A stretch of 64,000 nt of DNA from Hymenolepis diminuta (Eukaryota > Platyhelminthes > Cestoda > Cyclophyllidea > Hymenolepididae), in contig CAADRB010000010.1 in NCBI GenBank assembly GCA_900708905.1, forward strand, positions 3,731,048 through 3,795,047, in the 5' to 3' direction. The notes below the pieces were generated by a model. The model had not been told where the DNA came from. It worked only from the letters and a program-made list of their open reading frames with translations, and did not search any database. Position 1 is the stretch's first letter. Each line of letters starts with the position of its first letter. A program made the position numbers and the translations under genes. Below, piece after piece: positions 49,656-61,000 of the stretch.

Positions 49656-50399
49656 CTAATGCGACTCTCCGGATCTCCGTCTTCTGAAACACGAACTTCT
49701 GGCCGGAGTTCTAATTCGAGGAGATCTTCTGAAAGGGACAACAGGTTGCGGTACACTAGCGTTAGTATTCTGTTTCTTCACTACCTTCTGACATCGACTG
49801 TTCAAGCACCAACACAAAATAGCTCGAAATATTATCCAAACAAAATGAATCACAAGGTAAGCGAATCCGATGTTCACATCCCAATTCCGACAGGAGATCT
49901 TCTGTTCAGAAGGAATTGAATTCATGGAAATAGGAACACTGAGACTATTTTCAGGGTTTTCGATCCTCCACGTTTCTATTCCCGTCGTATAAAAACCAGT
50001 CATTAAAATGCATACTAGGCCGCAATAAAGAGTATTCAGCAATATGTTCATAGATATAATCACCCATTTTGAGCAGCGATTCTTTGCAGAGTTTTGATTT
50101 ACTGAAATCGGAACAAGTCCGCCAGTTTTAGTATCAGTGGACAGCTTAGGAGATTGCCATAAGTATGCCCTCACCGATTCGAGAATTATTAAAACGATCG
50201 AAGTCGTTGTTGCATAAAGAATGAAAATCGCAATGAGAAGGCATTTAACTTTCAGATGCAAACATAAGAACATAAATCCTATTTCAATCGTTATACAAAT
50301 TAGAGGAATAGCAAAGTATGGCGTTTTGATTTTGCGATAATTTGAGGTGGAGTGAATTCTTGGATTGCTCGAGGATGTGGAGTAGGCCTTCGTGACCAT
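49656..50399 (-). CDS. Orphan four-helix membrane protein, 247 residues
   Basis: A single uninterrupted frame, the longest ATG frame outside the recognised genes. Four hydrophobic segments lie near residues 28-49, 52-74, 112-137 and 176-199, separated by a polar loop (75-111) and a second loop with an N-glycosylation-poor, Cys-containing stretch (ISCRNWD). The N terminus is Ser/Thr-rich. The C-terminal tail is strongly basic (RRSPRIRTPARSS, FRRRR), as expected for a cytoplasmic end. The layout resembles MARVEL/claudin/tetraspanin-like four-helix proteins, but none of their signature motifs is visible, so I assign no family. No ATG exists between this start and an upstream in-frame stop near 50455. 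A short upstream exon ending at an acceptor near 50452 is possible. A copy of the 369-bp repeat begins about 170 bp upstream. Confidence 0.6.
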   Translation of the reverse strand: MVTKAYSTSSSNPRIHSTSNYRKIKTPYFAIPLICITIEIGFMFLCLHLKVKCLLIAIFILYATTTSIVLIILESVRAYLWQSPKLSTDTKTGGLVPISVNQNSAKNRCSKWVIISMNILLNTLYCGLVCILMTGFYTTGIETWRIENPENSLSVPISMNSIPSEQKISCRNWDVNIGFAYLVIHFVWIIFRAILCWCLNSRCQKVVKKQNTNASVPQPVVPFRRSPRIRTPARSSCFRRRRSGESH

Positions 50400-50570
50400 C
50401 TTCGACGCTGTTTTGCATCGTTGTGCAATAATTCGATACGAGGCTGGCTGTAATTATTTCGCTGACTTGGATAGAGTAATATCGAACTACGTGAGGAATT
50501 GATCTGAAGTCTTGAATCTCGACAAGATCGTCCCTCGCAGTCAGGTGATATGGATCGATGTCTTATACGT

Positions 50571-50735
50571 GGGGCAGTTGGATTGGTTGGGGAGGTCTCT
50601 GCACACACGCCGCGCTTGATCTCAACGCGACCGGTTACATGNNCGCACTTCCCGTGGTGAGCTCTAGCGCACGTGATTCAATCAGCCTTGTTAGCGTTGT
50701 GAATCCCACACTAGCGATTGAAGTAGACTAAAAGT
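50571..50735 (+). repeat. Partial copy of the 369-bp repeat upstream of the four-helix protein gene
   Basis: Shares GATTGGTTG, GGTCTCTGCACACACG, CGCGCTTG, ACGCGACCGGTTACAT, CTAGCGCACGTGATTCA and CAGCCTTGTTAGCGTTGTGAA with unit A. Two N at 50642-50643 interrupt it. Its CCAAT motif reads toward the membrane-protein gene. Confidence 0.85.
50642..50643. other. Two undetermined bases
   Basis: Two N inside the repeat copy, perhaps an assembly or polishing problem in repetitive DNA. Confidence 0.99.
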
Positions 50736-50865
50736 CACTAAATTCAAGTTAAAAGCTCGTTTTTTACAATTTCATTATTTTGCTCGTGGCACTGCAGAAA
50801 AGCATCTGCAAGTTTTATTCATAAGAAAGCACCCGAACGAGGATAACGGTAAGCATTTTTAATAT

Positions 50866-51110
50866 GGAATGAAACGGGAATGGGGACAAGAATAAGTGGG
50901 TAATGGAGTCGAGATATCACGAGTTTTAATTTATTTGAAATCTGGAGCATTGAATTGTAAATATTCTCAATAGGAGAAGAGTTCGCTTTGTGATGTCCAA
51001 ATGTTCAATCTTAAACACTTGACTCCCAGGTTCAGGTACGAAACTGTCACAATTTTCAGTTTGTTGGTCGGTTGATTTACGTCTATGGCTGGTCAAGGCA
51101 CATCAAATTA
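50866..51110 (+). repeat. Dispersed repeat, copy 2
   Basis: Shares with 11.2-11.48 kb the ordered blocks GAAGAGTTC, TTTGTGATGTCC, TCAATCTT and TTGACTCCCAGGTTC, then ATGGCTGGTC, on the same strand. Not classified. Confidence 0.65.
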
Positions 51111-54100
51111 TCTGTATCTTCTGACAGCATAGATAAATTAGACGAAATAGCTATTTTTCAAGATTTTTATTTTCTTATTTTAAATTTTAGAACGAAAGAA
51201 GTACTTTTGCTTAAATAACACATAGATTTGATTTTACTGTATCAGTTAAATGAAATAATAAAGTCACCATAATGATTTCATTAAATATTAATAAGATTAA
51301 AACTAGTTAAGTTCGAGTGGCAAAATATTGTCATTTTACTTATATGTTTTACATTTTAGAGAAATGAGAAATCTTGTCATAACAGTAATTATGCTGATTA
51401 AATGAACCATTTGGAATATTGAAGATATTTTATTTAAATTTTATTAAGAAAAATTTTTAAATTAATTGATTTTCTATTTCACACATCCGAAGGATTAATT
51501 TCAGAATCTAGTGCCTCAAAATTAAATGCGTTTTCCCCATAAATAAATCGTTAGAGCTTGGGCAAAGGAAGCCTGCGTCAACCAATCAACATGAAGTTGG
51601 GAGTACATTATGCATTAAGGTGGGCTCTGCCAACCAAGGAGGAAGGGTTAGAGGAGATCATGCCTAACGTGAGAGACTGGCATATAATTTTCACAAAGGT
51701 GGTTCGTTAACTCTTCTTCCGCTTTTTTCACTCAAACTTAGACGTAGCTTTATCTACCACCGAAAGGATAACCGATATCATGCATGCTAATAATTTTAAA
51801 AAATTGTAAAAGTTTAATTTTAACAAGTAATGTTCCATGCATAAGTTATCCAGTGAAAATTCCAGAAACTGGGTGAGAGGATACGTCATGTGAGGTGTTA
51901 TTTTAACACGTTATCTCAATCTCAGAGGATTTAATGGAATGTATGCATATGGATAAATATTATTGAATTACCAGACTAATTAAAACAACGATTACAAAAT
52001 TTTGTAATTAATATGTTCATAATTATTAGTTGCTTTCCATCGGAGATTAGTCCTCAAGGCGATTGAGGGATAAGTGCATTAGATGTGGGTCTTCATTAAC
52101 AGTTGAATTGTAATTGGCGTTTCCACATATTCTAAAATTGGTCTTTATTCATTCGAGTGATAAAGAAAACGTATTTCTCAAAACGCATATGTATAAATAT
52201 TCTGTATTTATATCTACGGAGCACAAAGCTAGTGCATCCTGATATTCAGAGCTTTGATGCCAGCCGTGATATGCTGGCAAAGCGGAACTCAATGAGCAGA
52301 GCTCAAGAACGTCTTACTTTTTTTAGACACCAAGTGGAAATACTTTTTACTGTGGAAGAACTAGATGGCGAAGTTACCACACAAATAACAAAGAACAAAA
52401 AATCCCAGAAATATTTTTAAAGTAAAATCCTCCTAAGCTGCCGAGAATGATATGGAGTCAAGTTCTGCCGCTATGGTGTAGCTGCTTGTTAGATATCGCT
52501 GGGCCACTGTTGACTCGGACCCCGAAGGCAGAAGTTCAGTTATTAGTCGATTTATTGGTATTTAATGCCACTATTTATAGGAGAATACAATGAAGATGGA
52601 GAAGATTTGTCTAGACTAATTGTATAGGAACTCCGACCAGCATGCACCTGCTTATTGATTAGAATGAGACCACTCGTGATGTGGATTGCTCATCTCGAGA
52701 AAGAGCATAAGCTCAATAGCTTTGTTGCCGCCTTCTCAAGTTTCATTGGATACTTTTGATTAAATCTCTCTAATGATCATAGATGTAGATATTAAAAAAG
52801 AAGCGATTAGTCACCAGTAAGACATTATTATGTCAAAGTCCTACTCTCAAATTACGAAGTGGATTGTATTACAAGAGGTTCGTTTTCTTGTACAAAGATC
52901 ATATCAATTGGAAACATATCTGTAAAACAACTTATTAGCCTAAGACACCAATAAATATCCCATTGAACTAATAAGAGAAACGAATGCTTTGCTATTTTTT
53001 ACGGTTAGAAACAGCAGTAAATTCTCAAATCGATCCTATCTACGAGAACATTCGTCTCAGCAACTGCCTATTTCATCTGGTGTTGACTACAAAACACTTG
53101 ACCACCCAGAATATTTGACGCAGTAAAATGTTAAATTTTGTAATGTTTTGACAGAACTCTTTTTCTAATCCAATTTGGTAAAGTGGTCATTTTATTCTCC
53201 TAAAATCTCTTTATCCAAGTCATTGCACAATTAGTTACATCTACCAAATTCTTTGACAGTTTAGCAAGAGGAAGCTAACACAATTGCATGAATTAATTTT
53301 CATTTTAAATATTAACCGAAATGAAAGTAATCGTTCGATGACAACGATTAAACAGCATACCATTTCGTTAGGTTATAAATACTGTTCTTAAACACTTGCT
53401 GGTGTATAGATTCTAATATGAAAATTAATTTAAATTTTCGTGCTTTAAATTTGATGTTTCAACAAATGAAGTAGACTCTGAACTTTTTTAGTAAAATTTT
53501 ACATTAGGCATAATCCCTACTTTTAATGCAGTTAAGGAACTCAGAAGTAGCCTAATTATGTTCAATTGCATGGTTGAGTTTTATTAATTTTCTTGTTTGT
53601 ATATTTTATTTTAAATTAAAAGTTATTATTTTTTCAAACAGAAAATGGATTTAAAGGAATAGGAAATGCAATTTCTTGTCATCACTCAAAATCTTGCCAT
53701 TTGTTTTTTTTTTCATAATTTTTATCTTTAATTAACACATGGTATTTAAATTTCTAACTAAAGATTGCTCTATGAAATGAAGAGAAAATTCTCCATGAAT
53801 TCTAACGTCAAAGCCAAATATTACAACGTAAAGATGAAAAAGAATGTCAAAAGGCAGTAAAGGTAGCCACAGATACTTGCAGAACTCTCTCTTCAATGTG
53901 CTAATATTATCGATAAAATCTATAAATGAATGGCCTTATAAATTTCACTATCCAGACAACCTTATTTTAGTGAGCTCTCTGTGCTCGTTAGTACTCAGGG
54001 CCAATCTTTCCTAAATTGTTAAGATCTTGCAAATTCCACCAAATGATTATATCAGTGAAGTTTCAATTTATAGTAGATAAGCTACATTAGCTCTTGATTT

Positions 54101-55137
54101 GAAATTTAAATAATATCTTTTCAATAATCAATGTTAATTTTTAAATAAATTGCAATTTTAGTACACTTATTCCGAATATACGCATTCCTAAAACGAACCA
54201 GAACAGAGACTTCGATGGCTCCTTTTCTCATAGTGATTATACGGATTTTAAGAGGGAACACTGTGTCAGATATTATTCCTTAGGACCTCGGGACGTTTTA
54301 TGTTTCTCGCGGTCTTTTTTGCGCAGCTTTATATTCCTTAAGATTTATTTTGAACAGAATTTATGGAGAAAAATAAGAATATTAAGAAATGATTTGGCCT
54401 ATTAATTTTAAAAAATGTAGTTTTCTGGAGAAAAATAGAACGTTTCGGCTGTCCGGGATTCAGCTCATTAAAAGTTAGTGTATTTTGATATTGACGAAAA
54501 TTCACTTTGTTGTAAACTACAAATCGAAGACAATTACATTAGAATATAATTAATAAACTAAATTCAAATAAAGTAAATCTGAAAAACTAATAATATCACT
54601 TGTAATAGAATCTGTCTACCGTTCAAAAACAAAATTTTGTCATCACGAAAATTACAGGTATATTGCTACCCATTATCTTATAAAATTTCTTTGCATACAT
54701 TTTTATGACTGTTGCAATGTGAATATATCGTGTACTAGAATAAACGCTTCTGAATAACTAGAAGTTTTGATATTAATTTTAGTCCTTTTCCGATAAATTT
54801 TAAATCTCTGTCACCTTTGCAAAACAAGCTAGAATGAAATTGATACTGGATTTTGGATAAAGAATATGAATATAATTCATGAATATATATCTGAGTACGA
54901 TTTTTTCTAAACCATCTTGCAATTTCGAGTATCAATTTGTCTTTAGATAGGGGGAAAAATTATAAGGAAGAGATAGAGATAGTTAAAATAATCGATGGCT
55001 TAAATTTTCGTAATTTGGAAAACCTATCATATCGAAACATTCATTTTTTGAATGAAAAAGATAGGGTTTAAAATGAAGTGGCTTTTATATAAATACAAAT
55101 AAAATAATCATCTATTAAGAGGGTCACAGTTATGAAG
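51111..55137. other. Gene-poor stretch 51.1-55.1 kb
   Basis: AT-rich. One open frame with non-repetitive composition (52157-52420) is listed separately. A tRNA-like segment near 52480-52540 (GGTGTAGC... then ACTCGGACCCC) might be a further SINE head but is too degenerate to annotate. Confidence 0.45.
52208..52420 (+). CDS. Possible orphan exon, unknown
   Basis: Within a longer stop-to-stop frame, the part from about 52208 to the stop reads as balanced, charged protein (HPDIQSFDASRDMLAKR, SRAQERLTFFRHQVEILF) with raised GC compared with its surroundings. There is no ATG at a sensible place except codon 39 of the frame, so it would have to be an internal or terminal exon, for example after the AG at about 52240. 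I recognise no family and found no partner exons. Confidence 0.18.
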   Translation, partial: LYLRSTKLVHPDIQSFDASRDMLAKRNSMSRAQERLTFFRHQVEILFTVEELDGEVTTQITKNKKSQKYF

Positions 55138-55425
55138 CGTACAACCCTACCAAGGCTGATCAAAGGAATCTTGCTCGCTCCAGGACATTCTGGAAAATGC
55201 GGTCGTGCTACCGATCGCGTATCTAGCAAGAGTGGATGTGCGTACAGACGCCTTCCAGCTAATCAGTGATCAATATTCTTGCCGCGTAGTCTTAAATGTA
55301 TTCAATTACTAAGCCCTTTTGTAGTAAAACTCTCTCCGCATGGTACTTCTTGTTTTCTCGCTACTTTGGACGTAGCCTAGGTCATTTTGGGGGAAATTTG
55401 TACTAGAGGACGCTGTTGAAGGCAA
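55138..55425 (-). repeat. Inverted copy of the 369-bp repeat
   Basis: Its reverse complement aligns in order with unit B: TCCTCTAGTA, GGCTTAGT, GATTAGCTGGAAGGC, CTCTTGCTAGATACGCGATCG, CGCATTTTCCAGAAT and TTTGATCAGCCTTGGTAG. The CCAAT motif is mutated here and the hairpin is not kept. Confidence 0.82.
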
Positions 55426-55998
55426 GTTATATTCGACTTCGGATTTAATTTTTCCAATTTCTACGGAAAACATTAGTAATATCGTCTGCAGAAATAGACG
55501 GTCGAATTTACATGAAGCGCCTTAGACTAACATTTCTGTTATTTCGATTTTTAAAGACGTAATTAGACTAATATATGCATAAACATTCGAATCTCAAAGG
55601 GAAGGACGTTTGACTGAGAAAAAAATATATATTACTATCACTTTTTAAAAATGTCGTAGTTCGCTGGACGAATATGAAGAATTGTGTAATTGCTTTTATG
55701 CATAATATCGTAAAAATGAGATCATATCTCATATTCAAATTTATTACACATCTATTTGCATGCCAATACCTTGTAACTAAATTTAGGAACTTACGTGCTC
55801 GTATTAAATACCAGCCGCAAGGATTGGGTCTTCTTAAAATAATTTACACCTATTTAAAATAGGCTATATCTAAGATAAACTAGTTACTTTTGGCCATTTG
55901 AACAGCCAAATGCATAAAAATGGGAAGACAAGCCATTATATTTAATTAAGTGATAAATATGAAGAAAGTTAGTTATTTCACCTCTGCTATATTGACTG
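55426..55998. other. Stretch between the 55.1-kb repeat and the 56-kb SINE
   Basis: AT-rich, no gene recognised. Confidence 0.5.
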
Positions 55999-56210
55999 TA
56001 GGCTGCTGCCAATGGGACATCAGCCAACCGTGCCCTTCTACCATTTCAGTGGTCACGGGCTCGATTCCCATCAGTACACATCCGGTGAGCAGGAACCTCA
56101 CTTACACAGAGGGTGGCAGAACTCAGGTCTCTCATCGAGGGGGCTCCATGACACCACCCTCTACCCGTGATGAGTATTGGGAAATGCTTTTCCAGATAGG
56201 CATGGAAAAA
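55999..56210 (+). repeat. tRNA-derived SINE-like element, copy S5
   Basis: The head carries a polymerase III B-box-like GGGCTCGATTCCC preceded by TTCAGTGGTCAC at tRNA-like spacing. The tail ends CTCTACCCGTGATGAGTATTGGGAAA then TTCCAGATAGGCATGGA, which matches the tails of the elements at 1.54 and 20.17 kb. It is the least degenerate copy in the window. Confidence 0.65.
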
Positions 56211-58064
56211 TTTAAGCTGCTGAATATCATACAAGATTATTCTGCTTTCTATATCATCGGGAAAAAAAATAGTTGAAGTGGCAAAATGATGAAGTAACCC
56301 GTCAATAAGCACTAAACACCGTAGACAAGCATTTGCTACAATCAAGGGAACGAATCATGAAATTTGAATTTTGGAAATATTGTATAACTCAAATCCAAAG
56401 AAATCAAATGAAATAGGACTCCCTAACACTCTAACGTCGCTCACGGCTTATCTTTGATATCCTCCCTCATAACGTTTGCTGAACTTTCTATTAACCAATT
56501 TTAATTGCTTTGCACGATTAAAAATTGTAAAATATTTCGTATTGAGTGGGTAATGATAATGACTTCTCAGCATGCAGTAAGCATCACTGAGATCAGTTTT
56601 AGGGTCTAATTCTGATATTTTAATACTGGGCATTAATTCCTGACCCAGTAAGTAAAAAGCAGATGTAATGATTTAAGACTCTTTGGATACCCTGACTTAA
56701 TTCACTATTTCTCTCGCTCTTGTTTGGAAGCCTTCCTTCGCTAAAACTGGCTAAAGCTCTTATATGTACTGTTATGGTCAATAATAATGGTGAAAGCCAA
56801 TTTTATTCTCTTTACCTTCAAAATATCTCTTACTTTTTTATCCCATGCAATGTCAATCTAATATACAAATTAAAATATCCCTTTTGATTAAATAATGTAA
56901 ATTAGCAAAACTAGACTCAAATATCTGCAACTGAAAGCAGAGTTTATGCACACCTATGCATTAAATAGTTCGCCTAGAACCCATGCTAAAGACTACATTA
57001 ATCAAATATTTTCATAAACAATACATAGACACAAATTCTTGTAAGTGTGGTTATTTGCACTCCAGATATTTAAAAAGGTACTTAGGAATTGTCTCAACTG
57101 AACTAAAGCTAGAGATGTGTAATTTATTCGAATTTCATTTTGGAAAATGCCAACTTAAATAAAAAATGAATTAATTTAATGTCACGGAAAAGTCATATTG
57201 AGATATGAATGGAAATCTAAAATACGACTCCGACAGTTTTCTGAGGCCTCAAATGGCGCATATTCGATGCTCATCATTTCACAAAGATCCAGTGATAAAA
57301 CAGCTTGCCTAGATCATATCCTTGTACGTTGTGACAATTGCACATGTTCGGGAAGACAAACGGGAAACACTTAACAACAGGAAGCAACCAATCGTATTTA
57401 GGTAGTCGTGGGTCCTGATACCTCAATCTATGGATATCCAGTAATCTAAATGACTATTCATAATGGCTAAAGAGACTGGGTTTTTCAAATAAGAAACACC
57501 TCCGGGTGTTTCCATCCATTGAGGAGAGAAAGCTTCTCGTCAATGTTTAATTATAATAATACATTTTCAACGATCACATTAGAGAAGCTATAAATCATTA
57601 AGTACCGATTCCCAAAACAGAAACACAAACAGCATAAAATTATTCATTTTAATTTCTAAACATAATTCGTACTGACAGTATACTGTTGTTAAGATTATTA
57701 ATCCCATTATCACACACAAACAGAATAGTAGTATTAACAGAAGTCAATAGTGTTTACAAATCAACAATAGAGAAATTATTAGTCAGCAAAGTTCAGTCAA
57801 ACTCATCGTCACTGATGGCTCATTTCCTCACCACACTACAGCAGCAGTACAAATTAACGGGAAGAGAAATACAGGATTGTCACCCACTGTAAAAATCATA
57901 CAAAAAACGATGGAGGAGGGAAGGGAGAGTAGATGTATGGGGATAAGCGAGTAGCTGGCATTGCAAAGTAAATTAGAGTGGAGCATGCAATGAAGGAATA
58001 AACGATGATGATTCAAATGGAGAAAAGGCAGAGGAAGGATTCATTGGAAAAGTTATTTGGGTCC
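56211..58064. other. Stretch downstream of CYFIP (includes its 3'UTR)
   Basis: No further gene. The 3'UTR of CYFIP must lie at its right end; a possible ATTAAA signal on the minus strand is at 57648-57653. Open frames here have no recognisable content. Confidence 0.45.
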
Positions 58065-61000
58065 TTAAGAGGCTCGCGGCCATTGGGGAGGTGGGAAGTG
58101 GCGAAGGTTGGTGTGGGTCTCAGGTCTGTCAATGGGATGCAAATAGTTGTTGAGAATGGCAAAGATTTGGCGATTGAGAACGTTGAAACGACTCAAACGC
58201 GTCGCCAATCGAGCCAAACACTGGAATGGAAAAAAGGACAATTATTGGCAGATCCTCCTAAAATGATCGGTCGAATAATCAAGCACAGCCTACTATACTT
58301 GAAGGGTATAATAGTATGAGAGTGAAATGGGAAGACATTAAGGGGAAAGATCATCGCAAATCCATCGATAATCAATAAAAAATATAGTGTAAAATCCAAG
58401 ATTTCGAGGGTTATGAGGGAAATCTAATCGATTTAAAATTTCTACCCTTTAGACGCTCATAACGATTCAGATTGAGGGATTTAAGAAAAACATTTACCAA
58501 GATTTCCCAAATTGCATCAGTATAAGGAGTCTTGGCAATAGCCCATAGCTAATAAATTGTTCCCTACGAATGGCGACAAATAATAACATGAAAATAATTG
58601 AAATTAAAACGCAGAGTAGAGAAAAAATTAATTAATTTCCAAAGTCTCAAGAAATAAAAACCATACTAAAAAAATATTTCATTAAAATTACAACTTTTTG
58701 TTTTATTTTTCATGAACTCTACATTCATATTATTGGTCATTGGCGATTAGATTTTTGTTAGTGTCTCACTGGCTTGTTCTTCCTTACCCTGAACCGGGAT
58801 GTCGGGTTGTAAAATGGTAGCAATTGGTGACGCACTTTTCAGCCGACTTCATTGGCAATTATTAAACAAAACGTATAATATGTACGAAGAAAAATTAGAC
58901 CTGTAAAGGCGTTAACTCCGTTTAAAGTAAATGAAGAAAAAATACAAAACAAAATGGAAAGAGATTGCACGTCAGAAATAGATAATGAAATAAACAACAG
59001 GGTTTCATTTGGTCTTGAGTTGTTTATAATAATTGCACCATTTGCGCTCAAATCCATATTTACACGATATAAAAATACAAGTTAAGAAGAAATGGATGCC
59101 GAAGCCAAAACAATGAGAGTTATATTTTGACCACAGTGAAATGATTACCAGATTCTGTAAGAATTCGAATTCGTGGCCGAAAAACAAACAAACTCCATGA
59201 AAACATTCGAATAAAAGAAAGGTAGTGCAGCTAAATGTTAACGAAAAGCATTTGAAATGAACTGGAGAGAAAGGATAGCAGAGATGCTACTAATAAAGAT
59301 GTGTGCATTGCGGTATCTATATTTCCATTATCTGACCGCTTGATAAACTCCTTTTAGGACAGCTATTTGAGAATGATTGACTTTCTCTGTCATCGGGTAT
59401 ATCTCGTGTGTATACTTAAACTATTGTAATTCACACAAGGTACTAGGACGTGATCTAGTCAAGACAAAGAACGTGGCAAATTGTAAGATAGGTAGACTTT
59501 TTCAATCAAGGGAAAGAAATACACAAAAGATCCATTAAATATGAATAAAAAATCAAAATCAAACCTCAAGGTAGTATGTACAGAAAACGTAAATTAGCAA
59601 AAACTGTATCTGAACCAAACAACTTATACATCTGACATCGAGATGAGTAAATACCAGCACAGCCAAATCTATGAACTTTGTCATGTTCCTAATGAAGTCA
59701 GCTACTTTCACTGTCTGTAGCACAATCAGCACATAGTTCAGAGATTTATGTGACAAAGTACGTCTTTGTGAACACAAAGAAAACAAAGATACGAGTTTAG
59801 AGGCTTTTGTTTATTAGTTTTTGGCGTCAATTTCTTGTCACTGGTCTGGAAAGGTTTAATCTATTGCTTTTTTAGTCAGACTGATCAGATTAAAGCAGAA
59901 GATATGCTGGGCAAATTCATCTTTTAAGGTACTTAACAAAACTGTAGCTATCAAATGCAGTGTGTTTTGGTTTTACAGAACTTGACAGATCAGAGCGAAT
60001 TAACAAAGAAGCCCTGTCCGAACAGACAATTTTCTGAAAGTAAATGACGACTTCTTCCATACAGATAATCTAACTGTGGTTAGGTGAACTCAGAACAGAC
60101 TTGACTATTAAACCTAGTTATCGGGAAGAAAATAATACCACACGAAGGTATGATTATGACTCTTTTAGAATCACAAAACCTGACTTGAATACGAAGATAT
60201 TTAACTTTCGTCCTGCCTCTGATTATTTATAATAAAACATAAAATTTTTTGGAACAGAGGTAATTTAAAATTTTGTGTTACTTAGTTTTATCTTCATCTA
60301 GCCAGTGAGAAGAAAAGAACTCCCAAGTGAAACTTTCCTGAGTAAGCAATGAATTTTTAACTACTTTGCAGGAAGCATAAAAAACTCCTACACTCAAACA
60401 CTCCATTAATTCAGCTAATGCATGATGCTAGCACAAATGGTAAAACTTGATATTAAATTCCACATATTTAAAGATTTTCAAGGTGCATTATAGTTCCTAA
60501 TTGGTTAAAATAAACATGTACTAGTCTAACAGGAGACCAATAATAGTGAAAGTATATTTAGCTTCAAGTAACATTCTTAGATGTTAAATAAATCTATTTA
60601 AGTTAAACGGAAGATATTCCACCTGTGCAACTGCCTAATAGATACAACCTCCAACAATCTTTTAAAATCAAATAGCAGTGTTAAACATCAGGCTCAGACA
60701 AGTTAATATAGGTACTGGCATTAAGCATATGGACAAAAACCCAGTCTTAGATCTAATAAACAGGAACCTATGTAATTGGAAAATCTACCGATTTGACAAC
60801 AATCAATCTTAACCGAAGACAGGGAATATAAAAAAGTAAAAAAATATTAACATACTACTCCATCCTTCGAGTTCTCTTTCTTATCGCTCCTTTGAAGTTT
60901 GGTAAAATGAGCACCAAAGTCCAGCATTTCAAATCTTCTCTGCTGACCCAGGAGGGTGATCAGAGTACATCCAGCCCAATTGAGTCCTTCCCCAAACATT

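Noticed and set aside
50300..50608. Arg/Ser-rich minus-strand frame overlapping the four-helix protein start
   Set aside because: It overlaps the better-supported ORF in another frame, runs into repeat copy C, and its composition follows the local GC rise.
55950..56345. Two overlapping frames (108 and 99 codons) on opposite strands
   Set aside because: Both are readings of the GC-richer SINE-like element S5; no protein similarity seen.
59559..59786. Minus-strand frame (VKVADFIRNMTKF...) considered as a CYFIP exon
   Set aside because: The exon at 58065-58220 matches the CYFIP C terminus far better (RFNVLNRQIFAILNNYL, then HFPPP and stop) and fits the donor phase directly.
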